From Rhyacichthys aspro (Eukaryota; Chordata; Actinopteri; Gobiiformes; Rhyacichthyidae): a DNA stretch of 64,000 nucleotides. The notes beneath the pieces are model-generated. The model had not been told where the DNA came from and made no database searches. It was given only the letters and a program-made list of their open reading frames with translations. The DNA lies in assembly GCA_036850595.1 (NCBI GenBank), contig CM072148.1, positions 5,383,118-5,447,117 of the forward strand. The letters are read 5' to 3'. This document shows positions 11,106-23,229 of this stretch, one piece after another. A program made the position numbers and the translations under genes. Position 1 is the stretch's first letter. Every line of letters starts with the position of its first letter.

Positions 11106-11649
11106 AGTGTGCTGGAGCTGTTGTGCAGTGGATGTGATCCTTGTGAAGGTCTGTCATCTGTGAACACTTCGCTGCACTTCTAAACATTAGTTTATTTCTG
11201 CAATCACTTTCAGGTCTTGCTTAGTTAGAATCCAAGTATCTGTCACTCCACGGCTATGTCTGTACTAATATGTGTTCATTTAAGACACACAACTTTTGCT
11301 GCGTACTTTAGTATTTAAAAGAGAGGCACTTTTGATAAAGCTGCAGACCCTGTTTTAGTTTGTGTTATACTTTATCTTGTGGTGGACGCTCCGTTCAGAC
11401 AAAGAATTCAAACATAGTGATTTTATCTGATCTTCTGAAAGATTAGATCAAGAAACTTTTCCTTCCAAGTATCTGTTTCCATTCAAAATGAGTGGAGGTG
11501 TGAAAAGGTATGAGTTCAGCCAAATCACAAAAGAAGCAGAAGCAGAATAATATTGTAAGCTCTTAATTATGTCAGTACTTATTCATAGATGTACAGGTAG
11601 TTGAGTGATCAGCAAGAAAACAATTGAATGGTCGGTATCTTTGGTTTCA

Positions 11650-11835
11650 ATAAGTGAGTTATGACAAAGAGCAAATCAATATCAGAGTTTGTATAAATAC
11701 TCAAAAGGCCTGTGGATCCATGTTTGATTAAGCTCATCTTAAAAGAGACAGAAGTAATTACTATATTTGGAAATAGTTATCAGATATCACAAAGAATGAT
11801 GGTTGCATATTTAATAAGTCGGGCTAATGGTCAGT
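11650..11835 (+). repeat. Diverged direct repeat, copy B
   Basis: Partner of 8206-8400, about 3.4 kb away. The order of the shared blocks is kept, with small insertions; one run of about 15 bases before the ATATTTGGAAATA block is absent from copy A. Outside these limits the two flanks cannot be aligned by eye. Confidence 0.6.
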
Positions 11836-13543
11836 GAATCAATGCAGGACTTCCTTCGTTTAACTTTCTTTTCTGCACAAAATTCCTCATACTTCTACGG
11901 TTCATGTCTTCAGCCTGAACACTACAATGGTCAATATTTGATAAAACCTAAAACTGGGTCATTTTTGCCCCCTCCCACAACACAGAAAGAATTCGACATG
12001 AAACTGACAGAAAGTACTGCTTTATAAAAGTAAATCATGCAACACACGGTCAATCCTAATAACACCAGTGGATTGTACTCTACATAAAGAACAGTTTTAG
12101 GATGAAGGGAGGAAGTGATAACCAGGATGAAGCATATAAATACCAGGGATCACAAGCTGGCCACAGAAAGCTACTTATGCTTTTTCATTTTAAACACAAG
12201 CCATTTTTGTTTAACATGACTCGACAGAATAATGTGGAGGGTTTCTATAGAAAGCATTAGAAAAGAGCAGGTACCTTAGATGAATACCTGGATGTGATTG
12301 GATGAAACACCTGCATCCATGAACCAGTAACCTCGTCTATCACCATCTATTTAGTTTGTCTCGATCAGGGAAAGATGGATTTATGTGAGTTTGTGAACTC
12401 ATTTGACTCGGCAGAAAATTTAGAAAATACATAATTCTGGATGTAGCTTTAGCCTTATTATAATGTAGCGCCATCATAGCTCAAAGGCTAAACTACACTA
12501 TTTTCTATTAAAAATGCATCATTATACACTCATCCTATGTTTAGTCTGACCTATTATTGTTATGGTTGTATTACACTTTTATTAGTGTTGTCCAAAAATA
12601 CACTTCTGAGTTTAAAAATGTTTTCATAGTGTGTTTTACAGTGATTTTGGTCATGTCCCAAAACATAAAATTTGACAAAAAACACAAAATAAACAGTGCT
12701 GTATGTGCCAGACTTGTGTTCTTCTGAATTTCAGGTGAGAACAGGTAAATAACTCGTGAGCAGGTGCACAGGTAATGTTTCCTTTCCATCGTATATATTC
12801 CAAACGTGTGAGCAGCCAGTGGCTCGAACATGATCACAACACAAGAGCGCGGCCACTGCACATTATTGGCTGAGGTTTGATGATGGCGCTCATTACCTAC
12901 AATCAGCTGCCCCATCTGTGGCCGAAACAGAAATTGACAGTGGCGTTCTACCTGCTGACTTTGTGTGTATAACTTTATAATTTATGCGGTGTGCCCATAC
13001 TATTGACAAAAACGCAGCGCGGTGATCAAAGCCTGCCGTTCAGTAGATCGGACAGGGCCACGAAGACAGGGCCTGTAACACTAATGATCTTCAAACGCTC
13101 GTCTATTTCACTGGGAGCTACGCGCAACTCCCCAGCAAGTCCCCCGTCCTCTCCCTGGAGGTAATTGTGCCTGGCTGGGTAGGTGACAGGTGTCAAGTGG
13201 CCCCTCCTCAACTGATTCATCATGTTAAACAGAGAGGAAAAGCTCAACTCACTCTCGCTACCTTTGTTTTTTCAACTTGTCTCTTTTTTGTTCTTCTGTA
13301 TAGCTTTACATCTAATTGCCCCAAGCCTATTTGTGTAAGCATTATAATCATACAACCATGGACATAGACATCTTTTTATGCTGTATTGTACAGATGGCCT
13401 CATGGGACACGCATGGACTTCAACTTTTAATGGTCTACAAGGTCAGTCGAGGAATATAGAAGTACTTCTTGTGACATGAAAACTTCACTTTGTGGAGTAT
13501 CATGAGATTAAATAAAATGTATCTCCCAGAAGGTAGTTCAATG
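11836..13543. other. AT-rich intergenic stretch, no gene seen
   Basis: A mildly GC-richer patch (about 13020-13250) has no identifiable gene content. Open frames of 66-114 codons here lack family features. Confidence 0.55.
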
Positions 13544-13905
13544 ACCAGGGACATAGTACTTGATACCGGTCTTGGACTTGAGACTGGTCTTAATATTGTT
13601 TTTAAAGGTCTTGGTCTTGTCTCAAACTCATTTTTACTAGATCTTGGCTTGGCCTCGGACGCCAAGACCAACCAAGACCAACCAAGACCAACCAAGACCA
13701 CAAATGGCTAATACTGGGATTGGATGAAACCCAAAATTATTTTATATTCTATTAAAAATCATGCTCTAACTCTGCCTCCTTCACCAAACACTAACCTCAA
13801 TGAGTTTTGAACTGGTCTAGGACAGGACTTGGCTCTGGTCTTGAGTCGGTCTTGATGTGGTCTTGCCCTGACTTAGGCAGGGTCTTGGTCTTGACTCAGT
13901 CTAAA
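13544..13905 (+). repeat. TCTTGGTCTTG-type dispersed repeat, copy 1
   Basis: It is made of degenerate GGTCTTGGTCTTG and GACTTGGTCTTG words on both sides of an AT-rich core. Inside, CCAAGACCAA repeats four times at 13661-13701. The segment reading roughly CTCTAACTCTGCCTCCTTCA is shared with the copy at 17925. This kind of repeat is common in fish genomes. It is unlikely to be coding. Confidence 0.6.
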
Positions 13906-15660
13906 ATTCATTCTTCCTGAAGCTGACATGGAGGATGAAGGATGGTTGCTTTTGGTTTGGTTTCTCTGTAATAAAACATGTATATGTTCTATTGTTATTA
14001 CATGGTAATTATATACAATGAAATATATTAATTCCTAGATAAATAGCCATATTTAAATGTAGTAATTACTAAAATTAGACATTTTTTTCTTAATACATAT
14101 TTTATGATTATTGTAATATCCCACTATTATTGTATTTAAGATATAATAAACGCGATCTCCACAGATTTTTGATAATATTGTATAGTGCCTAAATACCTTT
14201 CTTTTAATCTAATTTGTGTTTCTTTGGCGAAGCTGCAGCCTCGTCAGCTGCAGAATAACTGTTGAGAGTTGAGCGAGTGAGTGAACACAGAGCTACTGAC
14301 AGGCAGGTTAGCACACAGGCTATAAACCCAGCATCCCAGCGGAGACAGGCAGAAAAAAGCCCAGTCTACATTGTGTGTGAGAGACACACATAAGGAGAGA
14401 GACCACACCCTCAGCATGCCCGCCTGTCTAAGCACAATCCCACTGGGACCTGCCATACACACACCCCAGTCATTAATTCCTGCTTTGCATCTCCACACCA
14501 TGTAATATTTATGGGTCACCGCAGCTTTGTATTCACAAATGGAAACGCCAAGAGAAAAAAGGGAGAAGACACGATACCTCAATCAATCCTGTGAATAAGG
14601 TTCAGATAGTCACACCGTGGCTTTTTTATCCACGAGCCGGTGCTTAGGCAGCAGTCTTCTCCTCGACCTCTAAACAAGTGTTTTGTACGACAGATTGTTA
14701 GACGTAACCTTTGAGTTGGAGTCATATAAGTCTCGTGGAGTTAAAAAGCTCAAGGCAAAGGTATTATGAGCGGGACTAAAATATTCAGGGCAGCAAGATT
14801 TGAAGAACCACAAAAGTGCATTAGTCAGTAATAACAAATGCAGGCCTTTTTTCCTTTTTCTTTTCTTTTTTTTTTTGCTGGATATGACACTGGAGTCGAG
14901 CTTCTCCATGACACTATATCTATGAGAATTCTCACCAATGTGTTTCTACATATCTGCAGAAAGTTGAAGAATAATGTTTATAGGACTGAAATATCTCAGA
15001 ATGGGGCTGATATGTAAATCATAGGCTTTTGAGATTGTGAGGATCTTTGGTTTCATGGTTTGTAGGTAAATCTATACTTTACAACCCAACACAACTGCAC
15101 ATAGTCAAAACACAAGTCTGACTTAACATAACTGAACCTAAAATATATGTTTCTCAAGACCGTGAGCCACCTTTATTTGGGTTTGTAGGTGGTTACATTA
15201 CAAGGAGAAGACCTAAGCTAAAAAAAAAATATGCATGTTTCTTTAAATATTAATAAGACAAGTCAGCTCTTTATAAATATTTGCTGACTATATTCATCTG
15301 TTACACAATGCCCTACTATTTTTCCCAAACCAAAAACAGGGAAAAAGAGCCTCCATCTGCAAAAAGTGAACCTGATACAAGTGTTGTGTATTGTTTCAGT
15401 CTCGTTTGTTATGGCCTTTTGCTGTAAAATGACAAACTTCCTCTAAATTTTATGTATTCAGTTTAAAAACATACATACATTTCAGTTTGGAGGTCGGCGT
15501 ACTTCACACACTACAAACATTTGCACAGTCTTTCCACTAATGAAGGGAAGTCTCTGCTGTATTTTCCTGTTCTACATCTGACAGATAATAATTGGGAGCT
15601 TTTTTCACTTCATAAGACATTGCCTGAAACCTGTGATGCAGCAGTGGGAGCAGTCTTTCA
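13906..15660. other. Intergenic stretch, no gene seen
   Basis: Mostly AT-rich. A unique GC-richer segment at 14220-14600 could be regulatory but shows no decisive motif. Poly(A/T) runs occur near 14860 and 15220. Confidence 0.5.
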
Positions 15661-15720
15661 AATCAACAGTGGTGTCAAAACAGAGCCCTGAGGAACCCCC
15701 AGAAGAGTGTAGCTCACCAG
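15661..15720 (-). mobile_element. Short reverse-transcriptase remnant (LINE-like)
   Basis: The minus strand encodes GVPQGSVLTPLL, very close to the GVPQGSVLGPLL core of reverse transcriptases of non-LTR retrotransposons of the CR1/L2/Rex kind. A stop codon follows directly. The frame upstream (to 15930) shows no further clear RT similarity. It is therefore a tiny decayed fragment at most, and chance is possible. Confidence 0.35.
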
Positions 15721-17279
15721 ACCCCTGTAGAGATTTGAAGACCACTTTGGAACTCTAATCCACTCAAAATGTGCTGATAATTTTCCTTGCCAGGACACTC
15801 TCTGCCTGGTGTCACAAGAGTGGCCTCGTGGGAGCAGATCAGCCAATGATAACAAAGTAGCCAGATGTCTAGCGTTGGCAGAGTCCCAGAAGCCAGACAG
15901 CGGCACGCAGCAGCATCCGCTGTGGGCCACAGATCAAAGATACCTGAGAATTACTTATGGGCACAAAATATGTGTTGCTTACTCTACAGTTCCCATTAAT
16001 AACAATCTGGGAGAATTTGTATTTCTAATTAACTCTTTTCTTTCGGCATACAAAGTGCTGTAGGTAGTCTAAGGCTGCAGCAGCAATTTTTCTGTGGCAA
16101 CCGCGAGTCGACAACAGGAAGTCGGATGCAGCGGTGTCTGAAGGAGCCAGATCAGCTTTAAATGCAGTTCTAAGGCTCAGAACAGCCCCTTGACTTGCCA
16201 CAATAAACAAACAAGCAGTGGAGGAGTCAGCAGATTTCAATTTAATCACGCTGCCTCTGAACGGCCCTTCATGCTTACCTAGAAAGCTCAGTGTGTTGAC
16301 ACTGAACTAACCCAAGTTAAAAGATAATTGGTGTTTACTTTCTTCTCTTTTACAAACAGCCTCAGACTAAACATGAGATATTTTGAATTAGTGACTGTAC
16401 ACCCTATAAGTTTGATTAAATGTGCATTGTGTAAAATATTGTAAAAAGCTGAACAAAATCGTATTGATATGAAAACTATTTCATCATAACAACACTTTGC
16501 ATTTGTCTCTCTTGGAAATATCTAAAATCTTTTGAAATGTTGGTCCTTTAAACACATTAAAGATACATTTAAAGTGTCTTGTGTATTTATTTGCTATGTA
16601 AGAGACTGCTTGAATAAACAGATAAAGAACAATGGTAACAGTGCAGTACGCTCCAAACAGAAGCCACTAGTGTCAGTCATGTTTAATGCAAGAATAGTTA
16701 ACATGTAATAGTTTTAATCCAAGAGGCAGCACCTCTAACTAAACACTTGATTATTTTGTATTTAACCAATCGAGCTCCACCCTTTAGTACCTGTTGTGAA
16801 GTGACGTATCAGTTTGTCATGATTTTCAGTTCTTTAATGACCGTTCCTGTACCAGACTGCTTGGTATAAACAGGTCTTCAGTATTGTTTCATGGCCTCTG
16901 ATTTACCGCTCCAAATGATGGGAAACCATGGCTTGTTTTTCACTGTTGTTTGTGTTAGTCACAGTGACATTAAGAAGCATTACAGCTCCATGTTGTTTTC
17001 TCCTGCAGGCCTTACACTTCCTTTTACAGTCCTCCATTTATTCCATTGCGCGCTATGTGTTCTGTTTTATACACAAATATTTAGTGTAGACCCCTGACTT
17101 TGAACTAAGAAGAATAGTTAAGCTGTGAACGCCTAGGGATGACGTTTGGTGCATTGTTTTTTTCATCTTGAGAGCGAGGAGGGGGTGCTGTACCTCACAC
17201 ACACTGGTGCAGATGTTGTCAGGTTCGTTATGTACTAATGCACTTAAAAGTCACAGTTCAATGAAGAGATGATATGGAT
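15721..17279. other. Intergenic stretch, no gene seen
   Basis: The first 550 bases are GC-richer and non-repetitive. The rest is AT-rich. No gene family, RNA fold or element end was recognised. Confidence 0.5.
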
Positions 17280-17460
17280 CCTAGGCATTGTGTGTGCGGT
17301 ATTTTTGATTAATTATTAAGCACTGAAAGTGTTGCTTCGTGTCCGTATTTGATGGAGAATCTCACTCACACACACACACTTCTCCCAATTATGTATATTA
17401 CCTTTTCTGGAGCACGGTTCATGCAAATTCTCATTTGCATGAAGCGGCTGGAAGTCCTTA
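17280..17460. promoter_or_regulatory. Candidate POU-responsive element with inverted octamers
   Basis: A perfect 26-bp inverted repeat at 17418-17443 has 11-bp arms TTCATGCAAAT / ATTTGCATGAA around TCTC, so two full POU octamers face each other. ATTAATTAT at 17308-17316 is the reverse of ATAATTAAT, a Brn-3 high-affinity type core. A short CA repeat (17364-17379) lies between them. The nearby POU-family gene makes feedback regulation a reasonable hypothesis. Other POU factors (Oct/Brn-2) are equally possible binders. Confidence 0.45.
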
Positions 17461-17924
17461 AAGCCTATAGTGACGACTGCCCTTCATCAGATCCTTGCAG
17501 CGACCTTTTCTCTTTTTATCTGTTATTCCACTATGGATCTGACTGTTTGAAGTGCACAGATGAACAAGCTGCACAAAAGAGAATTTCTTATGGAGCCATG
17601 TTGTACTCCCATTGTTTTTGTTAGAATGGAAACATGTAGGCATTGTTGCACTGCTAAGGTATACAGCAATGTGGTTTCAGGAGGATTTCTAAACCTCACA
17701 GACACAAGTACATTTGGCTGTTTTCTTTTCTCAATATGAGCCATTTTAGGTATTGTTAATGCACTATTATCACTTCAGTAATTTGTGCAATATCTTTGAT
17801 AGAATTTGAATGAATACATTAGAAATTAGAGGGTTTTAAGAATTACACCTGTACCAGGACGCTATAACACTTCTGCAATTGAATCTAAATCAGTTTTCTT
17901 CTTCTGTTAAACTGAATGGCTTAT

Positions 17925-18312
17925 TGGTTTTCCTCAGTTCCTTTTCCTCTTGTCTTGGATGCAAACTCATTTTTTTTAATCTTGTCTCAGTCTCAGTATG
18001 TTCCATCAAGACCATCCATCCATCTTTTTGTTTTTTATCCATGTCTTCTTGATTGAATGAAAATGTATATAGTTTGAACTTGTCTCTAACTCTAGCTTCT
18101 TTACCCTAACTCCGTGAGTTTGTCCCTGGTCTGAGACTGGTCTGTTTTGATTTTCTTTGGTAAATCTGTCCATGTACTCATCTTGAACCATCCACAAATG
18201 GTTTTTATAGGGCCTTTACCTGATCTTGATCACTTGAAGGTTTGGTCTTGGTCTCAATACAGTCTAGTCTCAGTCATAACTTGGTCTTGGTTGCTGTGGC
18301 CTTGACTGTAAT
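17925..18312 (+). repeat. TCTTGGTCTTG-type dispersed repeat, copy 2
   Basis: Same order and orientation as 13544-13905. A TTGTCT / CAAACTCATTTTT block comes first, then CTCTAACTCTAGCTTCTTTA, then a terminal run of TTGGTCTTGGTCTC words. The two copies are well diverged, so they are old independent insertions or an old duplication. Confidence 0.6.
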
Positions 18313-19139
18313 TCTGTAAATGTTACATGCATCTATTTACATGAGAGCAAACAATTGAGTCAGCTGGAGTAAACCTTTTTAATCTATGTATCCTGTTTGA
18401 ATATCAAAACAATCTTTCAAAGCACATACTGAGCTAGGAAAAGAGGAGAGGCTGGGTTTATCAAATTGATGTCTCAATGTGACCCAGTTATGGCAGCTTT
18501 AGGTTATGTCTGTAGATTCTTTTAAGTGAATATTACCACAAGGAGTCTGTAAACCACTGTGTTCTCTTGGTACACATTCATTTGAGCTAAAGGTCAGTTG
18601 TGTAAAATGTTGTTGTATATTTGGCTTTGCAAAAAGTCCATGTAAAGCTTGATCGAACCCACTTTCATCGCTTCCTGTTTCTACAAATGCTCTGAGTGGA
18701 CAAACAGAGCACTCCTGGAAGATAATAATAGAAAATAACAGGATTAATGGATTTAAAAAAATGTGGATATATATGTGCATTTTTTCCTTAGAACAAAGAA
18801 GGGTGGTAGTCCCTGCAGGGTGCCATGGCTGTTCACATGCGCTAGTGGAGGAATTGCACTGCCGTTTTGTCACAAGATGAGACGTAAAAGGAGCAAAAAA
18901 ACAAAAACAAAGCAAAACATAAGTACAAACACCCTTTTCAAGCTTATTCCAAACAAATACATTATAGTTTTCACTGGTTTTTGCTCTACATAGTCTCGTG
19001 TTATGGGACACTGTAGCATCACCCCATCCCAGTCCCTTTCGGGGTTACTGTAGGTCATTTTCTTTTTCTTCAAAATGAAAGTTTCCAGTGGTAAAAGTGT
19101 CTCAGTGAGCTTGTGTCTCCAGCAGCTCATCACTCCTAA
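18313..19139. other. Intergenic stretch, no gene seen
   Basis: AT-rich. A 170-codon minus-strand frame (18499-19011) has no domain or composition typical of a protein. Confidence 0.5.
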
Positions 19140-19400
19140 AACAGCCGCTCTCGTCCAGCCCGGCTCCGACCGTTATTAATGTGCGCTGAATTATTTAACA
19201 GGGTAAAATTACCATGCTCTTTTGAAAAGATTTTTGCCTACACAATTAAAAAGCATTATAGTGATTTTTAGTTGAACAAGAATTATGACTGTTTTCCCTC
19301 CTCTGAGCTGGCTGGACTCCTCGTTACGAGCTGCAGCAGCGGCTTCGTAAAGGCTTGTGTCTGGCTGCTCCGAGAGGTTGTGCACTGGCTTTGACCTACA
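19140..19400. promoter_or_regulatory. Candidate conserved noncoding element
   Basis: A unique block with GC-rich ends around an AT-rich centre. Homeodomain-like words include TTATTAATG near 19173, AAATTACC and CAATTAAAAAG. It has no repeat signature and no reading frame. Function is inferred only from texture. Confidence 0.3.
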
Positions 19401-19639
19401 CTACAATGAGCAGCTGATGGATAATGGATGAAGTAGCATGGACTATGTACTTCTTCCGCTGAGACGACCCCCAGAATGGTTGTTTGGCCATGCTAAACGT
19501 AGGCTATATGTTGGCCTTTAGATTGTAAAGTCATGTATGTGTGAGTAAAGACAGCGAAATACTGGAGCTGCAATGGATGAACTCAATCTGCTGCAAAACA
19601 TGGTCTCACTAATTTACAGAAGGTTAGAAAACAAGCACG

Positions 19640-19766
19640 TACCACATACTTGAGCGACCCGGGTTCTAATCCAGCTTGAATCATATACTCAATGTCATTC
19701 CCTCTTTTCAACCTGTTTCCTGTCTCTCTTCACTGTTTCTATCAAATAAAGCCAAAAAAAAAAAAG
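19640..19766 (+). mobile_element. tRNA-derived SINE, 3' part
   Basis: The RNA polymerase III B-box-like GGTTCTAATCC is at 19662-19672. It is followed by a TCATTCCCTC / CCTGTCTCTCTTCACTGT pyrimidine-rich body, ATCAAATAAAG and a 12-base poly(A). This order is typical of a tRNA-derived SINE family of spiny-rayed fish. The A-box half is degenerate or missing. A related fragment lies at 62490. Confidence 0.65.
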
Positions 19767-20289
19767 ATGAAAAAAGGCATGATAACAAGGACCTGGCGTC
19801 AAGATATTTTGAATAATAAAGTGGTTCAGTTTCTGTGATATTAGTCTTTTCCTGTTGCTGTGATAAACAATTATTACCATAATTTTTGTAAGTAGAAACA
19901 GATAATGGGTTGAGGCAGTGGATGGCATATAAACCCCAGGATTTGCCCAGAATTAGCATCCATTATTAGCAATAATACATTTGACTAATCAAGTAGTGCT
20001 GTTACATGTTTCCTGTTACTGTCATAAATAATTATTACCGCCATCTACAGAGCTCTGCCATTTTGATCCTCACAGTGTAATGATAAATAAAGTTATTTGT
20101 ATGTATTAAGCTGAACCACTAAGAGCATTTTGGATAAGTCTAAGGTTTTCAAAAGTAAATGGACTGAATATACTGCGCTTAGAGGTTTTGATCTTTTTGT
20201 CCACTTCAACACACCTGTCCTGATGGTAATACCTGGTTTTATGGAAGTCTGTGTGCTAACAGTACTAGATTATATTGCTGTTATAAAGC

Positions 20290-20500
20290 ATCAGCGTCAG
20301 CCGGAGCCGCTTGGCTTCACTCTTATTCCATGTGGACAACTGTCCACATCTCAAGCACAGGCCAACAATTGGCAGTAATTGGCACGTTGCCTTGGCTGTC
20401 CTGGGAGAGATCTGAGAGCGCACACGGCCACGGACAGGCTGCCCTTTCCACCAATTAGAGAGCTGTCTCCTCACGGGGCGGGGGCTGGGGGAGGTCTACC
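20290..20500. promoter_or_regulatory. Candidate conserved noncoding element with two palindromes
   Basis: ATGTGGACA-AC-TGTCCACAT is a perfect inverted repeat at 20330-20349. GCCAA-CAA-TTGGC at 20361-20373 pairs two NFI half-sites, and TAATTGGC follows. CCAATTAGAGAGC closes the block. The concentration of symmetrical sites in under 60 bp is unlike the flanks. Confidence 0.4.
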
Positions 20501-22430
20501 ACTGCCATACCTTGTCTCATGATCAAAATGATTTGTGGAGATCCTTTTTCCTTCTTCCACCTTTTTCTTCCTGCAAACCTTCACTTCCTGTGTGTGAAGT
20601 GAGTGAGAGTCTTCAGTCAAGGAGCCTGACCAGCGACTGACAGCAGCAGTCAGTGGGACATTCACATTAGAGGTGCTCTGACAGCCACTGTGCTCGACAG
20701 ACCACTGGAAACCTCCACATGGGCTTTACTCTTCTTTACACATTACTCTCTTCTCTATATTAACTTTCTTTTTTAAAACAACTTTTGGTACTTCTTCCTA
20801 AAAAAAACCCAATAAAACATCTTGAATATAATTTATCTGATCGCCTGAGTTAAAATATGAATTATAACCCATCTTTCAGCGTGCCTACCTCTCGCTAAGT
20901 CACAGGCAGGCGCCATCACCCATCTAGTTTATAGACTAGTGTCAGTGCACAAACGTATGATACTGAAGTTGTTCTGCTAATCTTTCTCATGGCAAACTCA
21001 AACACAAACATATGTATTAATCCAAACCAGAATGCACCACAACTGTAGGTTGTTGAGTTCACAGTTTTTACCAGTTGCTCAAAGTTATTTAATAAAACTT
21101 TGATCCTTAAACCGAGAGTATGTGATTATTTTATAGATGAGAAAAAAGAACTGTTCAATCACCTAACAGCATATTGTGACAGGAATCATCTGTGAAAGAA
21201 ACATCATCTAGACTTTATTATCAAGGATTTGAATAGATTTGGAGGGAGCTTTGGCCAATCACATGCTTTTGGAAAAAGGAGTGCTCTCATTGGTCAATTC
21301 CGCTTGTCAATGAGGAAGTAATGGCTAAAATGGGAAAAAGAAAATGCCACTTTAAATGATCTTTGTAAGTTTGGGACCTTGAGTATATACTGTGAGATAA
21401 AGATGGGACACTTCACACCTGTCATGAAGAGACAGTAATGTAATGTACAAGTCATTTTATGTAATATAATGTAATTCAGCTGCAGGCAACAGAAAGGAAA
21501 GATTGAATACAAAGTATGCATCATCTTCTGTAATGCTCACAGAAGCATATTTCAGCAGACGAGTCCTTTAGAGGTGGTAAATCCTGAAAACCTACATCGT
21601 CCGCTTTAACCGGCACAACTGTCTTTGGCGGGAGCTGAAGTTTCTCTCAATTGCTCAACTTCATTTTCTTTTTCTCTTGTTGCTTTTTGTTGTTGTGTCT
21701 CCAGGCATAAGCAGAGCGTGCGCCTTTATTACGACGGCTTTGGCGCGATGATAGAAAGTGTCTCCTGTGATTCGCAGTGTGCAGGCCACAGCAGATACCA
21801 TGGGACCCCAGTGCACGAGATCACAGGCCTCAGTGCACGCCGCTACCGCTCCCCAGCCGATGCCACGGGGAAGGAACCCAACACCCAGCCGCCTTCTTCT
21901 CTCCGCCGTTGGTCTCTGTTGTCCTCAAAGCTTGTGTCTCTGCGCGTTTCTCTTCAGTAAATATGAGCAGGCGAGGAGATGCTTCCTACACTCTGAAATA
22001 TGTGTCAGGCTACTGGGTTACGTTGTGTTGCAATGTGATGTAGAAGGCAACAAAGCAGGCGCGCTCAGAGAAGGAGAAAGAAACAGTCTTAGCTATTCTC
22101 TTTAATCCAGTCGTGATGTTCACAACTGGGTTAAGTTTTACCTCACATTATCCCGTAGTTAGCATTCAAGCATATAATAAGATGATGTTTACGTATGTAG
22201 AGCTGCTTTATGATTGGGGAGGCTTGGGATTGACATCACCGCGGGGACATGTGGGACGGGTTACTAATTCTTAAATATAAGTTATTGTTATGTTACATTA
22301 TTATAAGAGTACACTGCATTACATTTTGATCACATTGAAGTTTCCTATTAAGAAAATTAATGATGAAAAATTAGAAGATGGACCCTGTTTTCCAAAAGCT
22401 TTTCAAAATAAATGATCAACTTCCAAGATT
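20501..22430. other. Intergenic stretch, no gene seen
   Basis: AT-rich except for a GC-richer part at about 21590-22090. That part holds overlapping open frames of 88-115 codons in several phases, a sign of composition rather than coding. Confidence 0.5.
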
Positions 22431-22660
22431 CAATTTTCAATTCAGTTTTATTTGCCCAGTATAACAACAGCAATTGCCTCAAAATGTTTCACAAAAACAA
22501 AAGACAGTAAATATACAAACAGGTTGAACTAGATGATATCTCCTGTTCTTAGACCCTCTAACAGGATCAGAGGAAAAACTCCAAAAACCCAGAGAAGCCT
22601 CAGAGAGAACCACCAGTCCCAGGACGGACAGAGGGACAGAGATGTGTCCAGGACAGTCTC
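22431..22660 (+). repeat. Teleost dispersed repeat, copy 1
   Basis: It begins TTCAATTCAGTTTTATTTG and continues with a CACAAA-rich part, then GAGGAAAAACTCC and a GAGAACCA segment. This order matches a dispersed repeat seen very often in percomorph genomes (TTTTATTTATATAGC ... GGAAAAACTCC ... AACCAG). The match is from memory of the family pattern, not from a search. Confidence 0.5.
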
Positions 22661-23229
22661 CATTATATGTACAAATGAAATGAAAAAATAATAAGGATAT
22701 AGTCCATAGATGGTGCTGGATGTATGTAGGCAGCATACACACGTGCTGTTGAGAGTTGGATCCACAGTGTTTTTCACCATATTCAATACTGACCATCCAT
22801 CATAGTGTAGTTTCTGGCCTGGCCACACTCAGTCAGGCCTGACAGATCTGGCTTAAAGCACAGTACATTTATTGATTGGCTGAAGAACAGGGCATTGAAA
22901 TGTTTAACAAAATGATTCGTCAAACACTGCCCCACATTTGGTTGCATTTGAGAATAAAAAAACTGTGTAAACTTTGAACATTTCTGCAAAATGGATGCAT
23001 GTGGAGAGCTATAATGTTTCAGCATGAGCCTAATTGATCAGAAAATATAAAAAATAAAAGCCATTGTATCTGATTTATGGTCAATACCAACACTTTTGCC
23101 ACTGTTTCCATGTTATTACTTTTGTTAGTGTTATTTTCAAGTCATACCAACTGCGTATTGGATTTTTATTATGTTTCTAACCAAACTTGTGACTCTTGGA
23201 CGATTAGCAGTGTTAAGGCTTTCCCTCTG

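Noticed and set aside
13661..13701. CRISPR-like short repeats
   Set aside because: Direct CCAAGACCAA units with no spacers, in vertebrate DNA; part of a dispersed repeat.
19662..19672. tRNA gene
   Set aside because: A B box alone with a SINE body and poly(A) tail.
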